Below are positions 54,702 to 62,425 of a stretch of DNA of 64,000 nucleotides, one piece after another. Below the pieces are notes generated by a model that saw only the letters and a program-made list of their open reading frames with translations, did not search any database and had not been told where the DNA came from. This DNA comes from Candidatus Centipeda massiliensis (lineage in GTDB: Bacteria > Bacillota > Negativicutes > Selenomonadales > Selenomonadaceae), in NCBI RefSeq assembly GCF_900290285.1, contig NZ_LT985755.1:72856-136855 (forward strand), written 5' to 3'. The translations under genes were made by a program, and so were the position numbers. Position 1 is the first letter of the stretch, and every line of letters begins with the position of its first letter.

Positions 54702-55658
54702 CTATCCTTTTTCATTGGAAAACTCGTTCATCAAGAGGTAATACCGTTTCCGCTCCATCGGATCGACACTCTCTGCCACGCTCATACGCAGCATCTCATA
54801 AACAAAGTCATTGCGCTTCATCGACCATGCAAACAAATGCTGATAAAAATTCATCGTATGGACAACAGTTTCTCGAACAAGCGATGCCAAATAGGCAGGA
54901 AAAACAGCAAGACGATCCACAATTTGCCATAGTCCATTGATTGACGAAACACGCTCCACATCGTACTCAATGCGATGTATCAGACGCACCAGCTGCTCGC
55001 GGTCTTGCACCGTATACATGGATTTCAGCAGGGCAAGCTCCGGCATGGATCGATCCGCACGAACGAGATAGAACTCTGTCTCAAGATCGCCCCGTGCGTT
55101 TTCAAACCCTGCTTCCGTGAGTCGTGCAATTAGCCCCTTTGGAGCCTCACGCTGCTGCTGTCGCATACGAACACTCTTGTAAAAGGACGCATAGAGAAGG
55201 TTTTCGAACTCATGCTTGGCATAGAGGCGGGATACGATATTATAATAATGCCCCTCCATTAAATTTTGTAGTATGGACCAATGTCTGATGTTGCGAAAAC
55301 TGGTAAGAAGCGCTCCCGTCTCCTTGAGAAACATAGAAAATCCCGCAGCAATATCCTGCGGATTGTCTGCCTGTTCCAAGGCAAGATCCGAAATAATATA
55401 GTCAAACGTCCCACGCATATATGGCAGTGGAATCGAAAGGTAGTCCAGAATCTGCCAGTGAACGCCCTCTGGAATATCCCCCTCCACCGCATCGGGATCA
55501 GCCGTGACGGCATAGAGTTCCGCCTGTGGAAACATTGTGCGGAGCCCATGCAGATAGGACAGACTCTCAACCACTAAAATGCGTAGCGATGCAGCGTTTG
55601 GCTGTAGAAAAGAGAGCAGTTCGGGGCATATATTTTCAGCCAAGCAATGTGCCTCCAT
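54702..55658 (-). CDS. Putative SAM-dependent methyltransferase-like protein
   Basis: About 318 aa. The N-terminal part has a Rossmann-like order of strands: LRILVVESLSYLHGL, AELYAVTADPDAV, VHWQILDYL and FDYIISDLALEQADNP. These look like a class I methyltransferase core but with an atypical glycine motif. The C-terminal 150 residues are helical and unassigned. It shares the glycan cluster with the two downstream glycosyltransferases, so it may act on the same product. The start is ATG 55658 or GTG 55688, and neither has a good binding site. The predicted transcript start near 55693 favours the ATG. Confidence 0.6.
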   Translation of the reverse strand: MEAHCLAENICPELLSFLQPNAASLRILVVESLSYLHGLRTMFPQAELYAVTADPDAVEGDIPEGVHWQILDYLSIPLPYMRGTFDYIISDLALEQADNPQDIAAGFSMFLKETGALLTSFRNIRHWSILQNLMEGHYYNIVSRLYAKHEFENLLYASFYKSVRMRQQQREAPKGLIARLTEAGFENARGDLETEFYLVRADRSMPELALLKSMYTVQDREQLVRLIHRIEYDVERVSSINGLWQIVDRLAVFPAYLASLVRETVVHTMNFYQHLFAWSMKRNDFVYEMLRMSVAESVDPMERKRYYLLMNEFSNEKG

Positions 55659-55699
55659 TTTACGACAGAATACCCAACAGCGGGACACAGGTCTCTTCT

Positions 55700-55708
55700 A
55701 TTATAGCA
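55700..55708 (-). promoter_or_regulatory. Extended -10 promoter of the glycan gene cluster
   Basis: Minus-strand TTTGTGCTATAAT. TATAAT is at 55700-55705 with the TG extension and no clear -35. Confidence 0.55.
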
Positions 55709-55738
55709 CAAACTGTAAAGGGCTTGCGGTCCCCCTCT

Positions 55739-56068
55739 TTAGCGCCAAAGAGGAATGACAAAAATTTCCGGCGTTTCATACGGATGCACCTCTCTGATCG
55801 CGGCAAGCGTCTCCTCCAAAAGGTCTGCTTTCACACGCAGTTCGACCTTGAGTTCCGGTGCCTCGGATACCTCCCCAACGCGCCCCTCATACGGCGAGGC
55901 TCCTGCAAGCGGCCGCCATGAACCCGTCACATGCGAGTATGCGAGGCAGCTGTCATAGTTTCCAATATGTCCCGCATCCACAGCCTGCAGTGCACTTCTC
56001 AGTTGAGAGAAATGCGTCTCAGGGATAAATATTTCAAGTTTCACATATTGTTGTTTCTCCATTGTCAT
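55739..56068 (-). CDS. NIF3/YqfO C-terminal-like small protein
   Basis: A 109-aa CutA-like ferredoxin-fold protein resembling the stand-alone version of the domain inserted in YqfO/NIF3 proteins. Landmarks are VKLEIFIPETHFSQLRSAL, GHIGNYDSCLAYS and the C-terminal VHPYETPEIFVIPL. Its function is unknown, and such proteins are often annotated as NGG1p-interacting-factor-like. CGGAG lies 10 bases before the ATG at 56068. It lies 24 bases after comM. Confidence 0.85.
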   Translation of the reverse strand: MTMEKQQYVKLEIFIPETHFSQLRSALQAVDAGHIGNYDSCLAYSHVTGSWRPLAGASPYEGRVGEVSEAPELKVELRVKADLLEETLAAIREVHPYETPEIFVIPLWR

Positions 56069-56092
56069 ATATCAAATTCTCCGTACATTATG

Positions 56093-57622
56093 TCACTCGA
56101 TATTCATCCCGACGTCAGAGCGCAGCTGTATTGCCTCCGCAATATGCGCCGCAGTGATGGCGGAGCTGCCTCCCAGATCAGCAATCGTCCGTGCAACCTT
56201 GATAATGCGGTCATGGGAACGCGCCGATAAGTTGATGCGATGAAAAGCCGCCTCGAGCAATCCCTCCGCCTCTTTCTCAAGACGACAATACTTCTTAATC
56301 ATACTGTGATTCATCTGTGCGTTGCAAAAGAGACCATGCCGCTGCAGGCGCTCACGCTGAATATTTCGTGCTCTCACGACACGCTGGCGAATTGCCGCAG
56401 ATGGCTCAGCTTTTCGTGTTGCATGAAGATCCGAATACGTCACACGTGACACACGAATATGAAGATCAATGCGATCGAGCAATGGCCCCGACAGCTTGCG
56501 CGTATACCGTTTGATCTCCCCCGCAGAGCATTCACATACATGATCTTTATCGCCACTAAATCCGCAGGGGCATGGATTCATCGCGGCTATCAAAATGATA
56601 CTAGAGGGAAACGTCAGTGTTGCATTCGCACGCGACACCGTAATCTGGCGATCCTCGATCGGCTCACGCAGCACCTCAAGCGTCTTCTTGCTGAACTCCG
56701 GCAGTTCATCCAGAAAGAGCACGCCGTGATGCGCGAGTGTCACCTCTCCCGGGCGCGGGATGCTCCCGCCGCCGATCATCGCCACCGTCGAGGATGTATG
56801 ATGCGGACTGCGGAAGGGGCGCGTGGTCACAAGCCCCGTATCCTTGCCGAGCAGTCCCGAAATACTGTAGATCTTTGTGATCTCAATGGCTTCTTCCTTC
56901 GTCAGCTCCGGCAGAATCGAAGGCATCCGACGTGCCAGCATCGTCTTGCCCGAACCGGGTACACCGACCATCAGAACATTATGCCCTCCCGCCGCTGCAA
57001 TCTCAAGCGCACGCTTCGCCTGATACTGCCCCTGCACATCGGCAAAATCATCGGTAAAGGCATTGTCTTTTGTATCTTTGATTTGTTTTGGTACGACAGG
57101 AGTCAGCACCTCTGTGCCAGTCAAATGACGCACAAGTTGTGCCAAATTCTCAACCGCATAGACCTTCAGTCCGTCAATCAGGAGTGCCTCGTCTGCATTG
57201 GAGGGAGCAACGTAGAACTCCGTAAGTCCCCGCTCACGCGCCGTAATCGCCATTGGAAGGATGCCGCTGATTGGACGGCAGTTTCCATCGAGGGAAAGTT
57301 CCGCTGAGAAGAGTGTACTCTGCACCGCCGCCTCGGGAACCATACCGTAGGATGCAAGGAGACCAACCGCAATCGGCAAATCAAGCCCCGAGCTGTCCTT
57401 GCGTACATCGGCGGGTGCAAGATTGACCGTCACCCGCTCCTGCCGCAGCTGAATGCCGGAGTTCCGAATCGCCGTCCGTACCCGCTCCTTCGACTCCTTC
57501 ACTGACGTATCGGGAAGCCCCACCAGCTCAAAACCCGGCAGCCCCGGCGACACATCCACCTCAACGTCAATAATCCGTCCATCTATCCCGAGGGTCGTCG
57601 CACCATAAGTCTTTGCAAACAA
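56093..57622 (-). CDS. comM: YifB/ComM family Mg-chelatase-like AAA+ ATPase
   Basis: A 509-aa protein with an N-terminal Lon-protease-like ChlI domain (about 1-170: GIDGRIIDVEVDVSPGLPGFELVG), then an AAA+ core with Walker A GVPGSGKTMLARR and the sensor region TFPSSIILIAAMNPCPCG. The C-terminal Mg-chelatase domain follows (SGPLLDRIDLHIRV). ComM helicases promote branch migration during natural transformation. The start is TTG at 57622 after AGGAGGG. Confidence 0.95.
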   Translation of the reverse strand: MFAKTYGATTLGIDGRIIDVEVDVSPGLPGFELVGLPDTSVKESKERVRTAIRNSGIQLRQERVTVNLAPADVRKDSSGLDLPIAVGLLASYGMVPEAAVQSTLFSAELSLDGNCRPISGILPMAITARERGLTEFYVAPSNADEALLIDGLKVYAVENLAQLVRHLTGTEVLTPVVPKQIKDTKDNAFTDDFADVQGQYQAKRALEIAAAGGHNVLMVGVPGSGKTMLARRMPSILPELTKEEAIEITKIYSISGLLGKDTGLVTTRPFRSPHHTSSTVAMIGGGSIPRPGEVTLAHHGVLFLDELPEFSKKTLEVLREPIEDRQITVSRANATLTFPSSIILIAAMNPCPCGFSGDKDHVCECSAGEIKRYTRKLSGPLLDRIDLHIRVSRVTYSDLHATRKAEPSAAIRQRVVRARNIQRERLQRHGLFCNAQMNHSMIKKYCRLEKEAEGLLEAAFHRINLSARSHDRIIKVARTIADLGGSSAITAAHIAEAIQLRSDVGMNIE

Positions 57623-57655
57623 CGGCCTTCCCTCCTACGTTTCAAATATAAGAAA

Positions 57656-57664
57656 ATTATAACA
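57656..57664 (-). promoter_or_regulatory. Extended -10 promoter of comM
   Basis: Minus-strand TGTGTTATAAT, with the -10 at 57656-57661 and a leader of about 27 bases. No good -35 is visible. Confidence 0.55.
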
Positions 57665-57698
57665 CAGGATAGGGCAGGTTGCCTAATGATTCTTTGCA

Positions 57699-57742
57699 AA
57701 AAGAGATTCCAAACACCGATTAGGATGAATGGAATCTCTTTT
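57699..57742 (-). terminator. Terminator of the MBL-fold hydrolase gene
   Basis: A perfect 13-bp stem AAAAGAGATTCCA (57699-57711) with TGGAATCTCTTTT (57730-57742), an 18-base loop and a T5 run on the minus strand. Confidence 0.85.
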
Positions 57743-57770
57743 GTGTGCGGAATGTACCGTATGACAGGAA

Positions 57771-58583
57771 TTAAACTCCGACTGTTGCGGCTTTATATTC
57801 AACCGACGCACCATCGGACGGCATATCATAATTCACCACGCCGCGACGTGCCAAACATCCTCGCAGTGTATGCCTCGTAAGCGCAGCATGTGCGACGTTG
57901 TCCAAGTGCGTCAGATAAAGACGGGCGTTAGGCGCAGTCATTGCAACGCAGTGAACATCCTCATCGTTCATGATGAGGCGTCCGTTTTCCACGGTCTCTG
58001 CGGCACAACAGTTCAGGGCAATCACCTCAGGCTGATAGATCCGCAGTGTCTCAGCTACGCCGGAATACCAGACCGTATCCCCCGCCAAATAGAAGGTGTT
58101 CTCCTCCGATGCCTCAAACACAATTCCCATCGCGTCACCACACGGAACAACGGTGCCGTGCAGGGCAGGGACGCGGGTCAGTCTCGCCGCACCGAACTCC
58201 ATACCGCTTGTCGGCAGGACGATTATCTCTGAAAACCCGGAACTCCGCAGAACAGAGGCATCCTCCTCCGACTGACAGATGACTGGAACCGCCTTATCAA
58301 GCGGCACACCGACCGTCCCGTCCGGTGTCATATCAATATGATCGGGATGCAGATGCGTAACGATGTAGTAGTCGACACCGCTCAAAATCTGCCCCATATC
58401 CATCGGCAAATTGTAGAACGGCATCGGAAGATGCTCCTTCATCGGATCGGGGACATGGAACGGCATGTCTGGAATATCGACAAATGACATCTGGTGTTTC
58501 GGTGCAAGCCACGGATCAATCAGAAAGACTTTCCCTGCATAGTCCAAACGGTTCGTTGCATTGCGAATCTGTGTGAGTTTCAT
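57771..58583 (-). CDS. MBL-fold metal-dependent hydrolase (UlaG-like)
   Basis: A 270-aa metallo-beta-lactamase-fold protein. The metal motif HLHPDHID (HXHXDH) lies at about 77-84, a later metal-ligand Asp is in FYLAGDTVWYSG, and a further ligand is near YLTHLDNVAH. The family hydrolyses phosphodiester, lactone or related bonds, and the substrate is unknown. It is transcribed divergently from a LysR regulator across a 146-base gap with a palindromic operator, so that regulator is its likely controller. AGGAGGAAC precedes the ATG. Confidence 0.88.
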   Translation of the reverse strand: MKLTQIRNATNRLDYAGKVFLIDPWLAPKHQMSFVDIPDMPFHVPDPMKEHLPMPFYNLPMDMGQILSGVDYYIVTHLHPDHIDMTPDGTVGVPLDKAVPVICQSEEDASVLRSSGFSEIIVLPTSGMEFGAARLTRVPALHGTVVPCGDAMGIVFEASEENTFYLAGDTVWYSGVAETLRIYQPEVIALNCCAAETVENGRLIMNDEDVHCVAMTAPNARLYLTHLDNVAHAALTRHTLRGCLARRGVVNYDMPSDGASVEYKAATVGV

Positions 58584-58600
58584 AAGTGTTCCTCCTGTTC

Positions 58601-58648
58601 ATCATTTGGTTGATCTGTTTCAGCAGTATATCGAACTTCCCAAATGAT
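58601..58648. repeat. Spaced inverted repeat in the divergent promoter region
   Basis: ATCATTTGG (58601-58609) and CCAAATGAT (58640-58648) are exact reverse complements 30 bases apart, near the start of the MBL-fold gene. They may be a second regulator site or leader hairpin. Confidence 0.5.
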
Positions 58649-58668
58649 AACAAGAAAAACAACGGTGC

Positions 58669-58697
58669 TTGCCGCAACAATATTGTTGCGGTAAAAT
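58669..58697 (+). promoter_or_regulatory. lysR-family promoter with a 20-bp perfect palindrome (operator)
   Basis: TTGCCG (58669-58674), a 17-base spacer and TAAAAT (58692-58697) form the plus-strand promoter. The perfect palindrome CCGCAACAATATTGTTGCGG (58672-58691) covers the -35 edge and the whole spacer. Binding there would repress the regulator gene and could control the divergent hydrolase gene. Confidence 0.65.
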
Positions 58698-58729
58698 AGA
58701 TAACGATGAAAAAGCTGGGAGGTATGAAG

Positions 58730-59641
58730 ATGAATCGAAAACAGATGGAGTATTTTATTGAGGTCTATCGCTGCGGCAATATCCAGACGGCAGCAGATCA
58801 TCTTTATGTTGCAAGACAAGGTCTCAGCAGAGCGATGAGATCATTGGAGGCGGAGCTTGGGCAGCCGCTTTTCACCCGTACCCCACGCGGAATCATTCCG
58901 ACCGATTATGCAGCAGCACTACTGCCCCACGTTCAACGTATGCTGGATGAATATCAATCCATCGAAAGCATGAAATCCCTCGCCACCCATTCAAAAAGTG
59001 TCGTTACCATTTTTGCACTGGATCACGTCTTTTCTTATCTCGGAGCGCAATTTCTACAGGATTTTCATACTACTCATCCGAGTATTATTCTGAGCATTGT
59101 CGATACAACAGACGACGATGCAATGGAGGGACTTCTAACAAAACGATGTCATTTTGCCATTGTCACCGCTCCTTTTGATCAGACACGCTTTCAAGGGGAC
59201 GTACTCTTTTTCTCCCGATACTGTGCGCGACTCTCTGTGCATCATCCCTTGGCAGAAAAGAGTCGTATCTCCTACACAGATCTCGACGGACAAATGATCA
59301 TCAGTAAAGGACGCGCCTATCACTGTTTCCGTCATAATATCGACAAACACATTCTCCTGCCAGGTCTCAAAATCGAGATTCTAGCCGAAACTGCCGATGA
59401 ATCCCTCATTGTTGATCTGCTGCGTCATAATCCTGCGATCAATCTCGGCTACGACTACGCAGCCGTCATGAACAGACAGCCGGACATTGTCATGCGAGAA
59501 CTTGGCGACGGAAAAGATGTGGGGCAGGAGGTATGCCTCATACAGGACAAGACCGTCATCCTCACCGAAGCGGCGCGTACATTCCGTCAATTTCTCTTGG
59601 ATTGGCTGAAAAAAACGAGAAAGGATCGTATCATATGGTAA
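58730..59641 (+). CDS. LysR family transcriptional regulator
   Basis: A 303-aa regulator. The N-terminal winged helix-turn-helix (QMEYFIEVYRCGNIQTAADHLYVARQGLS, SLEAELGQPLFTRTPRG) is followed by a two-lobed effector domain from about residue 90. The ATG at 58730 has GGAGG 7 bases ahead, while earlier in-frame ATGs overlap that site. It is one of few plus-strand genes here, and it faces the MBL-fold hydrolase gene as LysR regulators usually face their targets. The effector is unknown. Its last bases overlap an antisense HTH-gene remnant. Confidence 0.93.
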   Translation: MNRKQMEYFIEVYRCGNIQTAADHLYVARQGLSRAMRSLEAELGQPLFTRTPRGIIPTDYAAALLPHVQRMLDEYQSIESMKSLATHSKSVVTIFALDHVFSYLGAQFLQDFHTTHPSIILSIVDTTDDDAMEGLLTKRCHFAIVTAPFDQTRFQGDVLFFSRYCARLSVHHPLAEKSRISYTDLDGQMIISKGRAYHCFRHNIDKHILLPGLKIEILAETADESLIVDLLRHNPAINLGYDYAAVMNRQPDIVMRELGDGKDVGQEVCLIQDKTVILTEAARTFRQFLLDWLKKTRKDRIIW

Positions 59642-59726
59642 CTGATGAGCAGAACCATTCTATTGCTATGGGGTCGCCCTCATGTGCCTTTACAATGGTT
59701 TCATAGGGAAGAAGTCGGTCACTCAT
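59631..59726 (-). pseudogene. Remnant of an HTH-type accessory (conjugative-element-like) gene
   Basis: A minus-strand frame of 31 codons begins with ATG at 59724-59726 after a strong AAGGAGGTG site. It reads MSDRLLPYETIVKAHEGDP and then IAIEWFCSSVTI. The first 20 or so residues resemble the start of small helix-turn-helix proteins of conjugative transposons (pattern LPYETI.KA..GD..AI). The reading then departs and stops inside the lysR-family gene. The good binding site with a truncated body suggests an old deletion joined this gene start to the lysR end. Confidence 0.5.
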
Positions 59727-59766
59727 GGGGCAACACCTCCTTCTGTGTTTTTTGCACAAAATTTGA

Positions 59767-59797
59767 GGCTGCTGCACGTTTGTTTCGTGCAACAGCC
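59767..59797 (-). terminator. Terminator hairpin, CTGTTGCACGAAG family, copy 3 (degenerate)
   Basis: GGCTGCTGCACG (59767-59778) pairs with CGTGCAACAGCC (59786-59797) with one mismatch and a 7-base loop. It lies 15 bases past the malic enzyme stop and between convergent genes. The T tract is weak on the minus strand and short on the plus strand. Confidence 0.7.
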
Positions 59798-59811
59798 CCT
59801 TTCTCAATGCG

Positions 59812-61440
59812 TCAGTATTCCGCCTTCCAGACCATTTCCTCGACAGCGGCCTTTACATCCGCAGCCGCACGTCGGTTCAGGCCCTGCTTCACGGCACACT
59901 CCGCGACGGCGACAGCGACAGCGGCAGAGAACTCGGTGAGACGCGTGACGGGCGGGATGACGGCAGCGCCCTTTTTCTCAGGCGTAAGGAATGCGCCGAG
60001 TGAATGCGCCGCAGCCGAGATCATCTCATCGGTCACGAGCTTCGCGTCGACCGCCATGCTGCCGAGGCCGAGTCCCGGATAGATCAGTGCGTTGTTCGCC
60101 TGCCCGATCTCGTAGGTCGTGCCCCGGTAGGAGACCGGATCACGCGGAACGCCGGTCGCAACCATCGCACGCCCATCCGACCAGCGGATGAGGTCCTCCG
60201 CCGTCGCCTCGGCAAGCTCCGTCGGATTGCTCAGCGGGAAGATGATCGGACGATCGCACCACGATGCCATCGCTCGCACGATCGTCTCTGTGAACGCGCC
60301 CGGCATTGTCGACGTGCCGACAAGGATGGTCGGCTTTACCGCCATCACAGCGGCCGTGAGCGTCGTGAGGGAATCCGCATGGTCGAACTCGCTGCGTTTT
60401 CGCGCGAACGGCTTTTGCTCCGGCGTCAGGTCGCCCATGTCGTCAAAGAGCAGTCCCTGCTTGTCCACGAGGTAGAAATGCCCGCGCGCCTCCTCCTCGC
60501 TGAGCCCCTGCTCGGCCATCTCGCGGCAAATACGGCTCGTGATGCCCGCGCCCGCCGTCCCCGCGCCGAAGCACATGTATCTCTGCTCCGTGAGCTTCTG
60601 CCCCGTGATCTTCATCGCGCCAAGGAGTCCTGCGAGCGTGATGATGCCCGTCCCCTGACAGTCGTCGTTGAAGACGGGATAGGTCTTCTGGTACCGGCGC
60701 AGAATCGGCGCGGCGTTCGGCCGTCCAAAGTCCTCGAAGTGGAGATAGAGGCGTGGGAAAAGCCGCTCCGCCGTCTGCACAAAGGCATCGATGAAGTCGT
60801 CGTATGCCTTGCCCCGCACGCGTTCGTGACGATTGCCGAGGTAGAGCGGATCCTGCAGGAGGCTCTCGCGGTTCGTCCCGCAGTCGAGCATGACCGGCAG
60901 CACCGACGCGGGGTCAATTCCCGCTGCTGCGGTATAGACCATCAGCTTCCCGACGGCGATATCGGCACCGTTCGTCCCCCAGTCGCCGATGCCGAGAATG
61001 CCCTCTGCGTCCGTTGCAACGATGAGACGGATCTCCCGGTCGCCCGCCGCCTGCCGCAGCGTCGTCTCGACCGCCTCCGGATGATCGATCGAGAGATACG
61101 CCGTCTCCTGCGGGTTGATAAACTGCTCGCTGTACTGCTCAATGCTCTCGGCGATCACGGGATCATAGACGATCGGCATGAGCTCTGCGATATGCTGACG
61201 GAACACATAGTAGAACAGACGGCGGTTGCGGTTGAACACGTCCATCAGGAAGCGGCGCTTCTCGAGCCCCGAGCTCTTGCGCTCCATCTGCTGATAGATG
61301 CGCTGCGCCTGCTCCGCAATCGTGTCAACATGCGGCGGCAGGAGGCCCGTAAGTCCAAACTGTGCGCGCTCGTCGGCACTGAACGCCGTCCCCTTGTTTT
61401 GGAACGGATCGCTCAGCAGAGCATACCCTTTCTTGTCCAT
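59812..61440 (-). CDS. NAD-dependent malic enzyme
   Basis: Oxidatively decarboxylates malate to pyruvate. The 542-aa protein belongs to the large malic enzyme class: [68 protein letters not shown], the Rossmann loop [11 protein letters not shown] and [15 protein letters not shown]. The ATG at 61440 has AAAGGAG ahead; a TTG at 61461 is less likely. It is monocistronic, ending at a family hairpin. Confidence 0.96.
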   Translation of the reverse strand: MDKKGYALLSDPFQNKGTAFSADERAQFGLTGLLPPHVDTIAEQAQRIYQQMERKSSGLEKRRFLMDVFNRNRRLFYYVFRQHIAELMPIVYDPVIAESIEQYSEQFINPQETAYLSIDHPEAVETTLRQAAGDREIRLIVATDAEGILGIGDWGTNGADIAVGKLMVYTAAAGIDPASVLPVMLDCGTNRESLLQDPLYLGNRHERVRGKAYDDFIDAFVQTAERLFPRLYLHFEDFGRPNAAPILRRYQKTYPVFNDDCQGTGIITLAGLLGAMKITGQKLTEQRYMCFGAGTAGAGITSRICREMAEQGLSEEEARGHFYLVDKQGLLFDDMGDLTPEQKPFARKRSEFDHADSLTTLTAAVMAVKPTILVGTSTMPGAFTETIVRAMASWCDRPIIFPLSNPTELAEATAEDLIRWSDGRAMVATGVPRDPVSYRGTTYEIGQANNALIYPGLGLGSMAVDAKLVTDEMISAAAHSLGAFLTPEKKGAAVIPPVTRLTEFSAAVAVAVAECAVKQGLNRRAAADVKAAVEEMVWKAEY

Positions 61441-61538
61441 ATTTTCTCCTTTCGCTGACAAAATTTACCTGCATTCGGTATTCGAGAAAAGCCCTCCGAT
61501 TTCCTGCTGTGCACAATTTATAATCTGCTGCCGCATAC

Positions 61539-61568
61539 TGGACAGGCACATTCCTCATGCGTTACAAT
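61539..61568 (+). promoter_or_regulatory. Candidate promoter of the GNAT gene
   Basis: TGGACA (61539-61544), an 18-base spacer and TACAAT (61563-61568), giving a leader of about 16 bases before the ATG at 61591. Confidence 0.5.
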
Positions 61569-61590
61569 ACGGGACAAAGGAGGAATCGCC

Positions 61591-61866
61591 ATGCAGATCG
61601 TATTTGAACCCGAACATTTCCGCAGCGCGGCCTATGACGGCGAAACACGCGTCGGCGTCGCAGAGCTTGAGGAGGCGCGCGGATGCTGGGTCATCACACA
61701 TACCGAGGTTGACCCCGCCTACGGAGGGCAGGGCATCGCCCGCCGCCTCATCGAGGAGATCGTCGCCGAGGCGCGCCGTGCGGGGAAGAAGATCGTCCCG
61801 CTCTGCTCCTATGCAGAGAAGATGATGCGCGGCAGGGAGGAATATACCGACGTGCTTGCAGACTGA
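61591..61866 (+). CDS. GNAT-type N-acetyltransferase (YjdJ-like)
   Basis: A 91-aa minimal acetyltransferase of the YjdJ/Gtt1 type. It keeps the acetyl-CoA loop VDPAYGGQGIARRLIEEIVAEARRAG and the following strand KIVPLCSYAEKMM. The short length is typical for this subgroup. The acceptor is unknown. AAAGGAGG lies ahead of the ATG. Confidence 0.9.
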   Translation: MQIVFEPEHFRSAAYDGETRVGVAELEEARGCWVITHTEVDPAYGGQGIARRLIEEIVAEARRAGKKIVPLCSYAEKMMRGREEYTDVLAD

Positions 61867-61887
61867 GTGGAATCCGTTCGACAAAAA

Positions 61888-61929
61888 GGGACTGTTGCAC
61901 GAAGTTTTCTAACTTCGTGCAACAGTCCC
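61888..61929 (-). terminator. Terminator hairpin, CTGTTGCACGAAG family, copy 4
   Basis: A perfect 19-bp stem from GGGACTGTTGCACGAAGTT (61888-61906) to 61911-61929 with a TTCT loop, and a T5 run on the minus strand. It serves the SemiSWEET gene, about 50 bases past its stop. Position 4 of the core is A with a matching T in the other arm, a compensated change relative to copies 1 and 2. Confidence 0.88.
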
Positions 61930-61980
61930 GCGAACTCACGGAAATTCACATCATTTGTATTGGCTGCTGTGTTTACGCAT

Positions 61981-62315
61981 TTAGAGACGAGCGGTAATCG
62001 CAGCGGTCAGACCAAAGATGATGCCCGGAGAATTGGCGATTACGAGCGGCCAGTCGCGCTGCTTTTTGAAAAACCCGTATCCAACCCACATCGTGCAGTT
62101 GATGAATGCGACGAACGGCTGAATCCAGTCTCCCTGATGACCGGACAGATTTCCAAGGATCTGCGGGATATAGGAGACATACATACAGATGGACAGACCG
62201 GAGGCAATCACGCCGACGATGCTCATCTTTTTTTTGGCAGCCTCTTTGCCAAGCTGTACAGCCTTCTTTTCCAGATGCTCTACCTCAGCTTCTGTTTTTT
62301 TAATACTTCTTCCAT
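61981..62315 (-). CDS. SemiSWEET family sugar transporter, start probably frameshifted
   Basis: The C-terminal 81 residues form a complete three-helix SemiSWEET: IVGVIASGLSICMYVSYIP with the PQ motif IPQILGNL, then QPFVAFINCTMWVGYGFFK and IANSPGIIFGLTAAI. The best start is the ATG at 62315, with GGAGGGAACACAAT ahead, reading MEEVLKK, but that frame stops after 11 codons. One extra A in the A7 run (62295-62301, T on the plus strand) would join it to the frame TEAEVEHLEKKAVQLGKEA that leads into the helices. In the sequence as given, translation could start at an in-frame ATG at 62226. Confidence 0.75.
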
Positions 62316-62425
62316 ATTGTGTTCCCTCCAAAAAGATCAATGATCTTTCAACACCCGATATTGCAACACAAAATTTCTTGACTGATACCACATTCCCCAG
62401 TGTATACCGATATACTCAATGCTCC

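Noticed and set aside
59645-60082. A plus-strand open frame after the lysR-family gene that could be a small exported protein.
   Set aside because: It crosses the terminator hairpin and the end of the malic enzyme gene antisense, with no binding site or family features.
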